Shown piece by piece: positions 1 through 9,554 of a DNA stretch of 64,000 nt. This DNA comes from Golubevia sp. BC0850. Taxonomy: Eukaryota; Basidiomycota; Exobasidiomycetes; Golubeviales; Golubeviaceae. Numbering within the stretch: the first letter of the stretch is position 1; every line of letters starts with the position of its first letter. The translations under genes were made by a program, and so were the position numbers. The stretch lies in contig JAAVVG010000020.1 in the NCBI GenBank assembly GCA_012976225.1, forward strand, positions 248,001 through 312,000. Reading direction: 5' to 3'. The notes beneath the pieces are model-generated. The model was not told the DNA's origin. It did no database searches and worked only from the letters and a program-made list of their open reading frames with translations.

Positions 1-465
1 TGTTTCCAACCATCTCATCCGCTCCCTGTCTGTCTCCTCCTTCTCCTCAGATCCTTCTTCCAAACTCACCTCTGCCAGATGTTCTCCAAACATAGTCAAG
101 AACTGAGTGAAATTGATCATTCCACCATCATTCAAAGCGGTTTCCATAAACTTATCAACGTCATTCTTTCCCTTAATCTGTTGTTGTCCAAGATTTCCAA
201 GCATGATTTCCAAATCTTTTGCACTGATTAGACCATCCGAGTCTGAATCTAACATGTTGAAAGCTTCCTTGAAACCACCGATTTGTTTGGTTGAGAAAGT
301 GTTGTAAACTCCTGAAGCTTGTCTTGGATGATTGCTAGCTTTGTTTCTGGCTCTAGCTCGGCTTTGTGAAGCTGCGGCTGCAGATGAAGATGGATGAAGT
401 AAAGATGGAATTCCATTACCTGTACTGTTGGAAGATGATCCTGGTTTGGGAAGTGGTTGAGACAT
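1..465 (-). CDS. Myosin regulatory light chain, partial (3' end outside window)
   Basis: EF-hand light chain that would bind the neck of a type II myosin heavy chain and act in the actomyosin ring. The start at 465 opens a Ser/Ala-rich leader of about 55 residues, followed by an EF-hand with the loop DSDSDGLISAKDLEIML and then GGMINFTQFLTMFGEHL. This is the pairing seen in regulatory light chains (Rlc1/MRLC); calmodulin would keep four clean EF-hands. The first visible exon ends at 70 with a GTGAGT donor, and the acceptor and the rest of the protein lie at or beyond the window start. It is divergent from the oligoribonuclease gene with 189 bases between start codons. The essential light chain Cdc4 is less likely because of the N-terminal extension and the MRLC-like second motif. 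Confidence 0.8.
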   Translation of the reverse strand, partial: MSQPLPKPGSSSNSTGNGIPSLLHPSSSAAAASQSRARARNKASNHPRQASGVYNTFSTKQIGGFKEAFNMLDSDSDGLISAKDLEIMLGNLGQQQIKGKNDVDKFMETALNDGGMINFTQFLTMFGEHLAEVSLEEGSEEKEETDRERMRWLET

Positions 466-654
466 GGTGGTGGGTGGTGGTTAAGGGGAGTAAAGGCAAG
501 CAAGCACCTTCACATTTCGACCTCCTTCAGCTTCAGCTTGGTCCTCAAGATTCTGTCTCTTTGCCTCCTATCTAGAAGGTTGTTGAGCTCGGACTTGATC
601 CCCAGATCAAGTCAGCCTGCCAATAGATCGTTTCATCTTCCAATTTCCAGAAGA

Positions 655-1909
655 ATGGCCAGCAAGATTCCAAGTTCAAGTGTCATCCCCCCTCCGCCTG
701 CAGACAGACAGCTCTACTTCAAAGATGGCCCTTTGGTTTGGATAGATTGCGAGTAAGTTCAATCTGCCTTCAATTCCTTTCAAGGCCTTGGCGGTTCAAT
801 CAAGCTAAGCTTCATCCTCTCTCTCTCTCGACGAACAAACTTCAGGATGACTGGATTAGATTCTGAAAAAGAAAGAATCTTGGAAGTCGCTTGTATCATC
901 ACTGATGCTCAGTTGCAGCCTTTGGATGAAGGCGTCTCCTATGTCATTTCAACTTCTAAAGAGGTTTTAGATGGGATGGGGGAATGGTGAGTGATATTGC
1001 ATCTCTGGGAAGATCCGACGATGATTTGGCTGACGAGACTATTTCTTCTCCTCTTTCTGTCTGGTCAATCGTTTATGACCTTTCTAGGTGTGTGAGTTCT
1101 GACTCGATTAGAAGGGAAAGAACAAGCTGCATCATGAAGAATATTCGACAACTGACTTCCTCTCTGTGTCTTGACCCTTCCACCCACCAGGTTAATCAAC
1201 ACAAATCGGTATGTCTGAAACAAATAGACCTTCTTTATCAGCCATATCAACTACGACTTAGGCGTTGATGATTGACTCGACTTCTTTCCCTCGATTCTTC
1301 CTCTCAGTCAGGTCTGACTGCCGCTTGCCTCTCATTGGAAGCCTCTCGCTCTCACGCCGATGTCAGAGCAGCCATATTAGCTTACGTTAGAGGTGAGAGC
1401 TTAGACGAACGTCCGACTGTTGAGGCGTCCAAGTTCTTCCACCAGATCTAACCCTCTGCTCGCTTCTCTCTTGCTCTTCTTCTTTTTCAGATAGGGTTCC
1501 TTCGCGCATGTCGGCTTGTCTGGCTGGGAATAGCATTCATGCAGATAAGACCTTCTTAGTCAAAGAGATGCCTGAAGTAAGTCCGTGAACCTTTGGCACT
1601 CTCTCGACTTCCGATGAATGAGTTTGTCTCTGATGACTTCTTGTTCTTCTCAAATTCCTACCATATCTGCCCGCCTTTCTCTCCTTATCCTCTCTCTTCT
1701 CTCAGCTGATTGACCACCTACACTATCGTCTAGTCGATGTCTCTACCATCAAGGAATTAGTCCGCAGATTTTATGGAGGTGACAAGGAAAACTTCTGGAA
1801 CAAGGGAAAAGGGAGTCACAGAGCTTTAGATGACATAAGAGACTCGATTGAGGAGCTTAAGTTCTACAAAGAGAACTACTTCAAAGACAAGAAGGAGATT
1901 GGAAAATGA
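655..1909 (+). CDS. REX2: Oligoribonuclease (3'-5' exonuclease for short RNAs)
   Basis: DEDDh exonuclease that degrades two- to five-nucleotide RNAs, probably in mitochondria and cytosol. Seven exons: 655-752, 846-986, 1088-1091, 1191-1208, 1308-1392, 1491-1576, 1706-1909. They sum to 636 bases, 211 residues. Motifs: WIDCEMTGLD (catalytic D and E), [40 protein letters not shown] and [15 protein letters not shown], with the terminal His-Asp pair. Exon 3 is only four bases (GTGT). With it the protein reads EWCVNQHKSSGLT, aligning residue for residue with human REXO2 DWCKEHHGKSGLT; without it the frame breaks. The start at 655 is the only ATG in frame close to the conserved core. The upstream in-frame stretch has no family similarity. 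Confidence 0.93.
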
Positions 1910-2244
1910 GGGTGCGGTTGACATTTGCCGACGTGGAAAAAGAAATGGTGAAGTTGATTTTCATCCTGAAGACCGGAATGATAACAGGGGGAGTGAAATG
2001 GAGTCTGAATTTTGTTGAACAGAAGAAACTCAATGGGATTCTGCAAAACAGCCCTAAAGCAGGAGCTGGAAAGGACGGCAGAGTCGATCAGAAGTTCTGA
2101 GGCGAGCAGACGACGTAAAGACGAAGGATGACATGCGCGAGCAAAAAGGGGGTGACGGATTAAGACGAATCGAGAAGCAAAATGGAGAAAGTGGCAGTCG
2201 GTAAACCAGTCCTATGGAAGAACAGATGGATATCACAGAGAATC
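1910..2244. other. Intergenic, convergent 3' ends
   Basis: No gene is supported here. The stretch separates the oligoribonuclease stop from the predicted end of the minus-strand gene that follows and probably holds both 3' untranslated regions. Confidence 0.4.
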
Positions 2245-3242
2245 TTAGCCTGAAGGTGAACGATGAAGGGATTGAAGTGAGAGGTAGTGGGCGATACAGA
2301 GCCCCTTCGAAAAGGTGGGAGTGATCTGTCTGCAATTGAATTCAAAGATTGAAAGGAGGGTCAGAAGCTGAACTGAAAACCCACATCCAATTTTCTTCTT
2401 GACTCACTCGTACATCTTGACTTCGCGATCTGTTTCGTTCATCCTGCGAAGCACCTCATCAAGATCTACTTGCAACTTTGATCTATCGAAGAATAGTGTA
2501 AGATATGAGATTTCAGTTCAGAATTAGCAAAAGACGAGGGAGAAGGGACCAATAATTTCGACAAGCACGACTCCGCGCGTGTCTTTTTCTGGACTCACCA
2601 ATCTGGAAGAATGTTTCTTCTGATGCTCACAACTTTTCCAATCCTCATCCACTATTTCCTCTTCTTCAGTAATCTGAGGATAGACTTCAGACCACAGCTG
2701 TGCTTTAGCTGCAACAGCGATGTTTTGAGACTTGATCCCTTCCATCTCGGTACTGTGCTTCTCATCCTTGCGTTTCTTGTCCTCCGCAACAGCTTCCATA
2801 TGAGCCTTGTGCTTCTCCCTATCGAGAGAACTACTATGTAAGCACTTGGCTCCCCAACAGACCGCACTTAGAACGCAGACACTCCTAGTACTACAAGGAC
2901 TTGCTGTGTAGTCTCTGCGGTCTTTCCAGCCTTCTTCGCGCTTGCCTTACCCTCATCAACGGCGTCTTTGACACTAGAGGGCAAAACACTGTCAGAAGTA
3001 ATTTCATAGGAGATTGAAAACGACTTGCGAGGATCGAAGGAAGCAGGCACTTCCAAAACAACAGGGCAAGAAAGATCAGTTTGTTGAATCAAGCCCAAGG
3101 CGAATAGGCTGGAAAGCAGAGGTAACGAAATGAGAGGACACTCACAAGTTTCTTGAGATAAAGAGAGGAATAGTTGTTGAAGTGAAGGGCTGGTAGAGTG
3201 AGCAGTTGAAAGAGAATTGGGGAGGAGAGATTTCCAACCCAA
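2245..3242 (-). CDS. Hypothetical charged, coiled-coil protein (N-terminus unresolved)
   Basis: I do not recognise the family. Reading from the right, a segment containing DLSCPVVLEVPASFDPRK and SFSISYEITSDSVLPSS runs into a charged helical stretch (SVKDAVDEGKASAKKAGKT). That joins through an 86-base intron with a GC donor (2904 to 2819, GCAAGT...ATAG) to EKHKAHMEAVAEDKKRKDEK. Splicing this way keeps frame and gives one continuous amphipathic helix. A GTGAGT intron then leads to LQVDLDEVLRRMNETDREVK and a short last exon ending near 2245. Upstream of about 3090 a GTGAGT...CCAG intron joins an exon whose frame and start codon I could not settle, so the right boundary is only approximate. No signal peptide or catalytic motif is evident. 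Confidence 0.4.
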
Positions 3243-3816
3243 AAATCCCGCCCGCTATTATAGAAGAAACCCCACCAGAAAAGACATACAGAGCTCTCCG
3301 AGTGTAAGTGGCATGTTTTCAATCAGTAGTGCACCGCTTTGGAATGGTTCAATAGGGAGGGCTACGGGACTGAAGAAAGGGGGGTAGTTTCAACACAGCT
3401 TTGCAATTCGACAGAGAGAACTACCACCTCGAACAAGTCAAGTCAAGAGACAACTATTTACACAGTATTCGCTCTCAAAGCTGTGTCGAAACGCCCCTCC
3501 TCAACGGAAGCTGTCTAGCGCTCAGACGAGTCATCCGCTTCTACATCACTGCATTGGGCAGAAAGGATGAGAAAGTGGTCCCATCCGTAGATCTTGACCC
3601 TGCCGCACCAGGTATGAAAGATAGAGGGAACCAAAAAAATTGAAAAGACTCCAACCCTCAATCCATCTTCATCTTTTCGAACCTCAATCCCTCCGTAACA
3701 ATCAAAAATGCAACTGAGTTGAGCCATTAGCGAAAGTTCTAGGTCGTTCTACACTCCCCCCTACTCGCCTCCCAACCTTTCTCGCGCTCTTTCCTTTTCC
3801 TTTCTCGCCATTCTCG
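3243..3816. other. Intergenic, divergent
   Basis: Upstream region shared by the unresolved minus-strand gene and the plus-strand gene starting at 3817. Part of it may hold a first exon of the minus-strand gene. The last 90 bases before 3817 are strongly pyrimidine-rich, as usual upstream of start codons in this window. Confidence 0.35.
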
Positions 3817-4515
3817 ATGCAGGATAACCTTCACGTCGCACTCAAGCAAATCGGTCCTCTACACTACGACACGGTCCTGGCTGGTGATCAAGTAACCATG
3901 TATTGTGGACAAGCTTGGTTCACCATCACTGCCAAAGTCGCAAGCCACGAAGGACTAGGAAATCAATGCAACGCTCTGGACCGCTTCGTACCGATCGCAG
4001 TAGTGGCTGGACTCTCCATATCAGGAGCAGCTCTACTCTACCCCGTTGCCGTCGCGGCGATGAGTGGCGGAGCAGCTGCTGCTGGAGCTGGAGTCTTGGG
4101 CGGCGGTGCTGTTCTAGCTAAGAACTTGAAAAAAGTGAAGGGTTGGTGGGACATTGGTAGCTCTGCTTTATCTGAACATGTTTCCGAACCATTCAAGAAT
4201 GAGTATGCTATTGGGAGGTACCTCACCCGCTTGAGCGAAAGAGATGTCATCAGGTGAGCATTGTCTGAACGAACCTACCACGATTCAAGATCATGTTGCC
4301 AGTCTTGTATTTACTCCCTTTTCAGCTCTCTTTTGTACAGCAGTTCTCCTGGATGGTACATGAGTGGTCATCAAGAGTTTCGTATCACTAAGAATGGGAG
4401 TAGCGAAGGCGAAGGTCTGTCGACTTCCCATCTGGAGCTCATCACCCCTGGCAGTTCCAGTGCTCCTAGTCAACCGCTTCAAGAGCCACTTGAAGAGATA
4501 AATATTTCTCAGTAG
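3817..4515 (+). CDS. Hypothetical membrane protein with Gly/Ala-rich hydrophobic segment
   Basis: Two exons, 3817-4253 and 4326-4515, sum to 627 bases, 208 residues. The N-terminal part (ALKQIGPLHYDTVLAGDQVT) is followed by a long hydrophobic stretch at about residues 65-105, rich in Ala and Gly (IAVVAGLSISGAALLYPVAV and GGAAAAGAGVLGGGAVLAKN), which could form a hairpin in the membrane. The C-terminal part carries KGWWDIGSSAL and SPGWYMSGHQEFRITKNG and then a Ser/Pro/Glu-rich tail. The splice uses GTGAGC and TTTTCAG and keeps frame. The start at 3817 follows a pyrimidine-rich leader, but ATGCAG can also be read as an acceptor (GCAG), so a further upstream exon is possible. No family recognised. 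Confidence 0.6.
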
Positions 4516-5512
4516 ACTTTCTCAATTTTTCAAAGACTTCCTTTCTCTCAATCTTAATGCAACTCTCCCTTCTCATTCTTCCGTCACGACTTTCCTTTCT
4601 CACACTTCACACCCCCTAGATTCTTTCTTTACAAATTTTCTCATTATACCTGAAACCTTTCAACTTCTGACCCCAATCTTCTTAATTTCGTTCTTCGAAA
4701 AATAGATACTTGTCTCTTGTATATATAAAGCTTGTCTCACGCAGCAATTTCTCATCACCCGCATCTCCTTTTGCCTTGTCCGATCCTGAGGAATGCTTTC
4801 TCTAACTTACCACATTAAAGCATTGGCCTTCTTCTATAGGATAGAGTGAAACGACCCGAGATCAAAGATAGACCTGTGCGATTGAAACTGAAATTCGAAA
4901 TGTAGTGGTCGAAGTCGACTGTACAGTAGATTTCAATGAAGTCTCGCTGGTACATCATATGAATCTCTCTGACAGGGAAAAGAACAGAAACACCAGAATG
5001 AGAAAGTGAGAGAGAGAAAGCCTTTGGGGGTTCAGACGTTACAAATTGAAAGATCTGAAAGAAGGATCTGATGAGCGATCCACAGCAAGAGAAATCTAAA
5101 GTTTAGACGATTGAACAAAGAAGAATTACAGAATTGATACCAAGCATACCATTTTGAGGAGAGAGGAAAGCAACATGGAAGATGAAAGAGTTGAAGTAAA
5201 GGGAATAAAAGAAATAGAAAAACAGGATTGGAGGGTCTAGAAAAATCTTTTGTTGACTTTGTATGTATGGGGTTCACATCCCTGGAAGAGTAACTCCTTA
5301 GATTACCAAAACCTTGTTTCTGATGATTAGAAAGTCCCTTAGAATTTTCTTCAAAAGCAGTTACCTCCAAAAGAGATTTCCTATTAGTTACCCTCTCCCT
5401 GATGACATCTTGCAACTCTCCTCCATCTCCTCACCCTCTACGCCTTTCATCCAACCTCTCCTTCTTTAAAATCCCCTTCCCTGAATTTCATTCTTCCCTT
5501 TCTCATTAATCC
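4516..5512. other. Intergenic, convergent, no supported gene
   Basis: About 1 kb between two converging genes. It begins with a pyrimidine-rich stretch that likely includes a 3' untranslated region and contains a TATATATAAAG tract near 4720. A minus-strand open frame of 127 codons at 5032-5415 has no ATG at its head and a hydrophobic, low-complexity character. I do not count it as a gene. Confidence 0.35.
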
Positions 5513-6466
5513 TCATGATTGAGTTCCCTCCATCTCCTCTTGCCTTTTCCTCCTTTCTCTCTTCTCCTTTCTCTCTCTAACGATTTCCAGACCAGGTAAA
5601 CCACCACTAATAGTTCCGAAAAGAGCGTCTCTAATCCTAGAACCTCTTTCATCTAGATTGTTCAATCCCAAACCATTCCCAGCTGAACCTGAAACATTGA
5701 TGGAATGTGAACCTGGAACCAAGGTTTGAGAAGTTAAGATTCTGATTTGAGGATTTGAAGAAACTGGGGAAGAGGTTAAAATGTTTCGAGTTGGGAATTG
5801 TTGACGAGTTCTTAAGAGTTGAGAAGTTGAGGATGGGAGTGGAGAGGGAGTTGAAGAGGAGGAAGAAGTTGAGGAGGAGGAGGAGTTGGTAGCTGAAGAA
5901 GTTGAAGTTGAAGGTGTCTTTGACATAGGAAACATTTCATAGAAATCGTGATTCTGATTGAATTTGTTAGAATTGTTTGCAGTTGATCCAACTGTGAAAC
6001 CATCTTTTACAGTGGATCTCTTTTGTCTATCGTATGCATTTTGAGATTGACTTAAAGAAGGGAAGTTGAATTTGAAATTACCAGAATTTAAATTGTTTGC
6101 ATCTTTATATGAAATTGCACTGGTTGATCTGGTTTGAAGGAACCTTGACAAAATATCAGAATTCACTCTAGATGTTAAGGAAAGTGAAAGTTGAGTTGAA
6201 GAAGTTGAAGAGGATGATGCTGGTTTGGAAGTTGATGAAGTTGAAGTCACTGGATAAAATGATGGAGCTAAATGATATAGTGAAATGGCAGATCGTAGAA
6301 GTGAGTCGGTTTTGAGGGATTGGTGAACTCTGGATTTTTGTCGAGGTGAAAGTGAAGAGGAAGAGGAAGAACAGCTGCAAGAGGAAGAGAGACTGCGACT
6401 GAATTGATTTGCTGATGTTCTCGTAGCAGTTGAAGCTCGAATTGAACTTGAAATTAATGAGACCAT
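5513..6466 (-). CDS. Hypothetical serine-rich protein, possible mitochondrial leader
   Basis: Single exon, 317 residues, from ATG at 6466. The first 45 residues are rich in Ser and Arg with almost no acidic residues (MVSLISSSIRASTATRTSAN), compatible with a mitochondrial presequence. The body is dominated by Ser/Thr runs with islands such as KDANNLNSGNFKFNFPSL and FYEMFPMSKTPSTS. The end is less simple and looks folded or helical: DERGSRIRDALFGTISGG, then a basic helix with KEKRERRKRQEEMEG. That C-terminal block is the part most likely to be conserved. No family recognised. The gene is divergent from the lectin gene with 231 bases between starts. Confidence 0.55.
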   Translation of the reverse strand: MVSLISSSIRASTATRTSANQFSRSLSSSCSCSSSSSSLSPRQKSRVHQSLKTDSLLRSAISLYHLAPSFYPVTSTSSTSKPASSSSTSSTQLSLSLTSRVNSDILSRFLQTRSTSAISYKDANNLNSGNFKFNFPSLSQSQNAYDRQKRSTVKDGFTVGSTANNSNKFNQNHDFYEMFPMSKTPSTSTSSATNSSSSSTSSSSSTPSPLPSSTSQLLRTRQQFPTRNILTSSPVSSNPQIRILTSQTLVPGSHSINVSGSAGNGLGLNNLDERGSRIRDALFGTISGGLPGLEIVRERKEKRERRKRQEEMEGTQS

Positions 6467-6697
6467 CTTTTGTGGTAGGAAGGGGTTGTAGTTAACAGGA
6501 AGAAGAAAGACTCTATTCTGGTGGAAGCTCTTGCTCTTGTCCTATCTCTCCCAGCTACTTCGCTGTCCAACCTAAATCCTCTATCCTATCCATTCCATCC
6601 AATTAACGACTGAGTGAGGTGAACATTCAACAACTGAACTACTTCAACATCACCTCCTCTTTAACGAACACTCAACCCCTGCGCAACTAGATCCGTC

Positions 6698-7986
6698 ATG
6701 TCGAGTACAAATCCGAGTAGGAGCACGAGAAGCTTTACCTTCTCCCTTCTGGCTTCAATTCTAATCTTTGCAATCGGCGCTCTATCTCAGCAGCAATCTT
6801 CAAGGAATAGGGAAATGAAAAGTGAAGCCATCGTTCCTTTGAGGAGTCATTCTATAGTGAGTAACCAGTATCTGCCACCAGAGAGGAGAAAGAGCAAGAG
6901 CTGGGAGAAGGTGAACGTACCAATCAGACTGCAGAAGGGAACAGAATGTCATGGAGACTGGAGAGATTCTAATTCATTCTCTTTTTATATGGCGAATTGC
7001 CTCTCAATTTGTTCTAATCGAACAGTACGCTCGTGAGTGAATCCTACTGTGCTACCTTTCTTCCTATCGGCTGGTGTTCTGTTCTAAGCCTCTCTTTACC
7101 TTCCCTCTCCCTCTCTTCACCTCTTTTCTCTATCTCAAACGATTCCATTCACTCAGCTTACGTGGACTCAAAGTGAGTTCCCTCTTTACGACCCTCCGCT
7201 TTATCCTAAACCCAGCTACTGATCTCTTCCTCTTATCTGTCCTCTTCCCTCAGTCTTCAAAACAAATTCTGGGATTTCGGTGGAAATGCTATAGTAGACA
7301 CCAATAGACATATCAGGTTGACTCAAGATAGACCTCATCAGATGGGTTGGTTGTGGAGTAGATCTGTGAGTTCCGAAAAGATGGGTTCTCAACTGAGTGA
7401 GAGGTATCTGGATCTAGAGGTGTTGCTTCTAGGACCCAATTATGGATGAGAATTTTGCTGAAGCTCCCACTCTGCTGAAGGGAGAGCGAGATCAAAGAAA
7501 GATAAAGAATCTGTTGGAATTGACTGAGGAAATGATTTCCGTAATCTCCCTTTACTTCTCTTCTATTCTATTAGCCAGTCGCAGCTGAAAGTTATGAAAT
7601 CAATGTTGAATTCAATTTAGATGGAACTTCAACTTCTGTTCATGGAGATGGGTGAGTTTTTCTTGGAGAAGTACGAGGCCTGATTCTTTCTACTTCCCTT
7701 TTACTTTAGTCAAGATCTCGCGGAGAAAATCTTCTTTTTCTTTGAGAGAGTCGGGGAAGATAATAAGTCTGCCCTTAATGATTTTCGGGGAGAGTCGTTG
7801 GAGAATCTTCTAGGACTAACTCCATCCGAATCGCTTTCTTTCACCTCTCCTCGACAGATTCGCAATGTGGTTGACAACAGAAAGAGCTCAACCAGGTCCA
7901 GTCTTTGGATCTAAGAATTATTTCACCGGAATGGGATTGTTCTTCGATACTTTTGCAAATGCAAGGCATGTGAGTTTAAGAGAGGA

Positions 7987-8017
<31 letters not shown>

Positions 8018-8850
8018 GGAGGGCTTGAATTCTCAAATCCACCCACCTTGGACCTTTCCAACCATTTCTCTCCTCTCAGGCCTACACCTTCCCACGAGTT
8101 TCTCTGATGTTAGGAAATGGAGTTGAACCCTATGACGTTTCCAAAGACGGAGCCAAAACCGAAGTAGCTGGTTGTTCAGTAGACATTCGTCGACCAAAAG
8201 TAGCCTCAAAAGCCAAATTGACCTACGTAAAAGGAGTTTATTTAGAATTAGAACTTCATTATAAAGATTGGGATACATGGGAAACTTGTTTCAAATTAGA
8301 AAACATAGCTTTACCAAATGAAGCTTATTTAGGTTTCTCAGCTTTCACTGGAGACGTTTCTGACAATCATGATTTGATTTCAGTTAGTACTAACAATGTG
8401 GTTTATAAACCTAGGAATGCTCATCAATTGAAAGATCATAGAGATGAAATCTTTAGACCAGTTGAAGATGGTAAAAATGGGAAAAAGAACAGAAGTTGGG
8501 ATAGTAAGAATTATTTCGGTGGGGTTGGAGGTGGAAGTAGTGCTAGTAGAAACAAGAGTAATGGGTTCTTTAGTGGTCTTTTTGGATTCATTTGGTTTTT
8601 AATCAAATGGGTTTTGATCTTGGCTACTATTGGTGGTTTGATTTTGGTTGGGTTGACTTATCAGAAAAAGAGAGATGTGAGTAACATAGATGGGAGATTT
8701 TTGCAGACATTTCGGTATTCGAGTTGTCCTTTATATCTCTGCTGTTAAATCATTCTGCCTTGGACTCAATTCTCGATGCTGACTTTCTCTTACCTGACTT
8801 CCTTCGCTTTCCCTCTCACTTTTCTCTTTTCTTAGGCGAAGCGATTCTAA
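6698..8850 (+). CDS. VIP36/ERGIC-53-type legume-like lectin (secretory cargo receptor)
   Basis: Type I membrane lectin that binds high-mannose glycoproteins and cycles between ER and Golgi. Eight exons: 6698-6856, 7026-7032, 7157-7172, 7254-7365, 7575-7651, 7858-7969, 8080-8676, 8836-8850. They total 1095 bases, 364 residues. Signal peptide at residues 10-30, then the L-type lectin domain: SIYAPYVDSNLQNKFWDFGG, VHGDGFAMWLTTERAQPGPV (metal and sugar site), GLFFDTFANARH, GDVSDNHDLISVS. A transmembrane helix (FIWFLIKWVLILATIGGLIL) precedes a short tail ending KKRDAKRF, like the basic-aromatic VIP36 tail used for ER exit. Exons 2 and 3 are only 7 and 16 bases but restore the conserved PYVDSNLQNKFWDFGG core in frame. 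The last exon is 15 bases. Confidence 0.93.
7987..8010. repeat. GA dinucleotide microsatellite in a lectin intron
   Basis: About twelve uninterrupted GA units inside the sixth intron of the lectin gene, followed by a purine-rich stretch. Confidence 0.85.
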
Positions 8851-9554
8851 GCATTGCTCGCACCTCGTCACCTCAAGGACTCCTTTCGGATAATGCCATT
8901 TAGTTTCCTGATCTTCTCTCTTAGATAGTAGAAAATCAGCTAGGAGCTGGGATACGAAAGCATGAAAATGAAATGTAATTGTTGTTTGGGTTGGAAAAAA
9001 GGAGAGGAGAGGCGCTGGTCTTTTCCGTAATGGAAACCATTATTTTATCTTCGTTCGCTTCACCAGACCGGTTGATCTCTCAAGAAGATTTCCGCCTCTT
9101 TGGGAGGAATGAAGAGGCGAGATGGAATGCAGAGGTGTGAAGACGACTCCTTGGCCCTTCGATAAGTTCGATTGACGTCCTAGCTGTAACGATTCTTCTG
9201 ATCACCTTCTGTCATTGCGTTAGTGGCTTATAAACCGTCTTGGAAATGGAGGTCCAATTAGGCGGAGAGAATACGTAGGTCCTTCTTGCACTACGAGGAG
9301 GGTGGATCTCATCCCTGACCTCTCCTGTCTCCCTCTCCTCTCCCCCTCTTCTGACTAAGACAAAATAGACGTTTCAACTCATTAAAAAGCAAGAAAGAAG
9401 AGAGAGAGATCCCTCTAAGTCACTCCAATTTTTTTGGGCCTCGTAGCTGGTCTCGCACTACCCCCTCGCCAGGTTGCCAGAAATTTTCTTCCTCCTGGAA
9501 GAAGAGCTCGCCTCTTTCCTTCCTCCCCCTTCCCCTCTCCATTCATATCTCATA
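8851..9554. other. Intergenic, promoter region of the Ssb-type Hsp70 gene
   Basis: Contains the 3' flank of the lectin gene and the upstream region of the chaperone gene. The last 80 bases are CT-rich (CTCCCCCTTCCCCTCTCC type), the usual leader for highly expressed genes here. No convincing heat-shock element array was seen, which fits an Ssb rather than a heat-induced Ssa gene. Confidence 0.4.

Noticed and set aside
2868-2960. Apparent transmembrane helix (QVLVVLGVSAF) in the unassigned gene near 2900
   Set aside because: It disappears once the GC-AG intron is removed, which also repairs the frame; intron read-through is the better explanation.
5032-5415. 127-codon minus-strand frame
   Set aside because: It lacks an ATG at its head, is low complexity and hydrophobic in its second half, and has no splice support.
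7987-8010. GA microsatellite as a functional element
   Set aside because: A simple repeat within an intron; similar short GA or CT runs occur in other introns of this window with no pattern.
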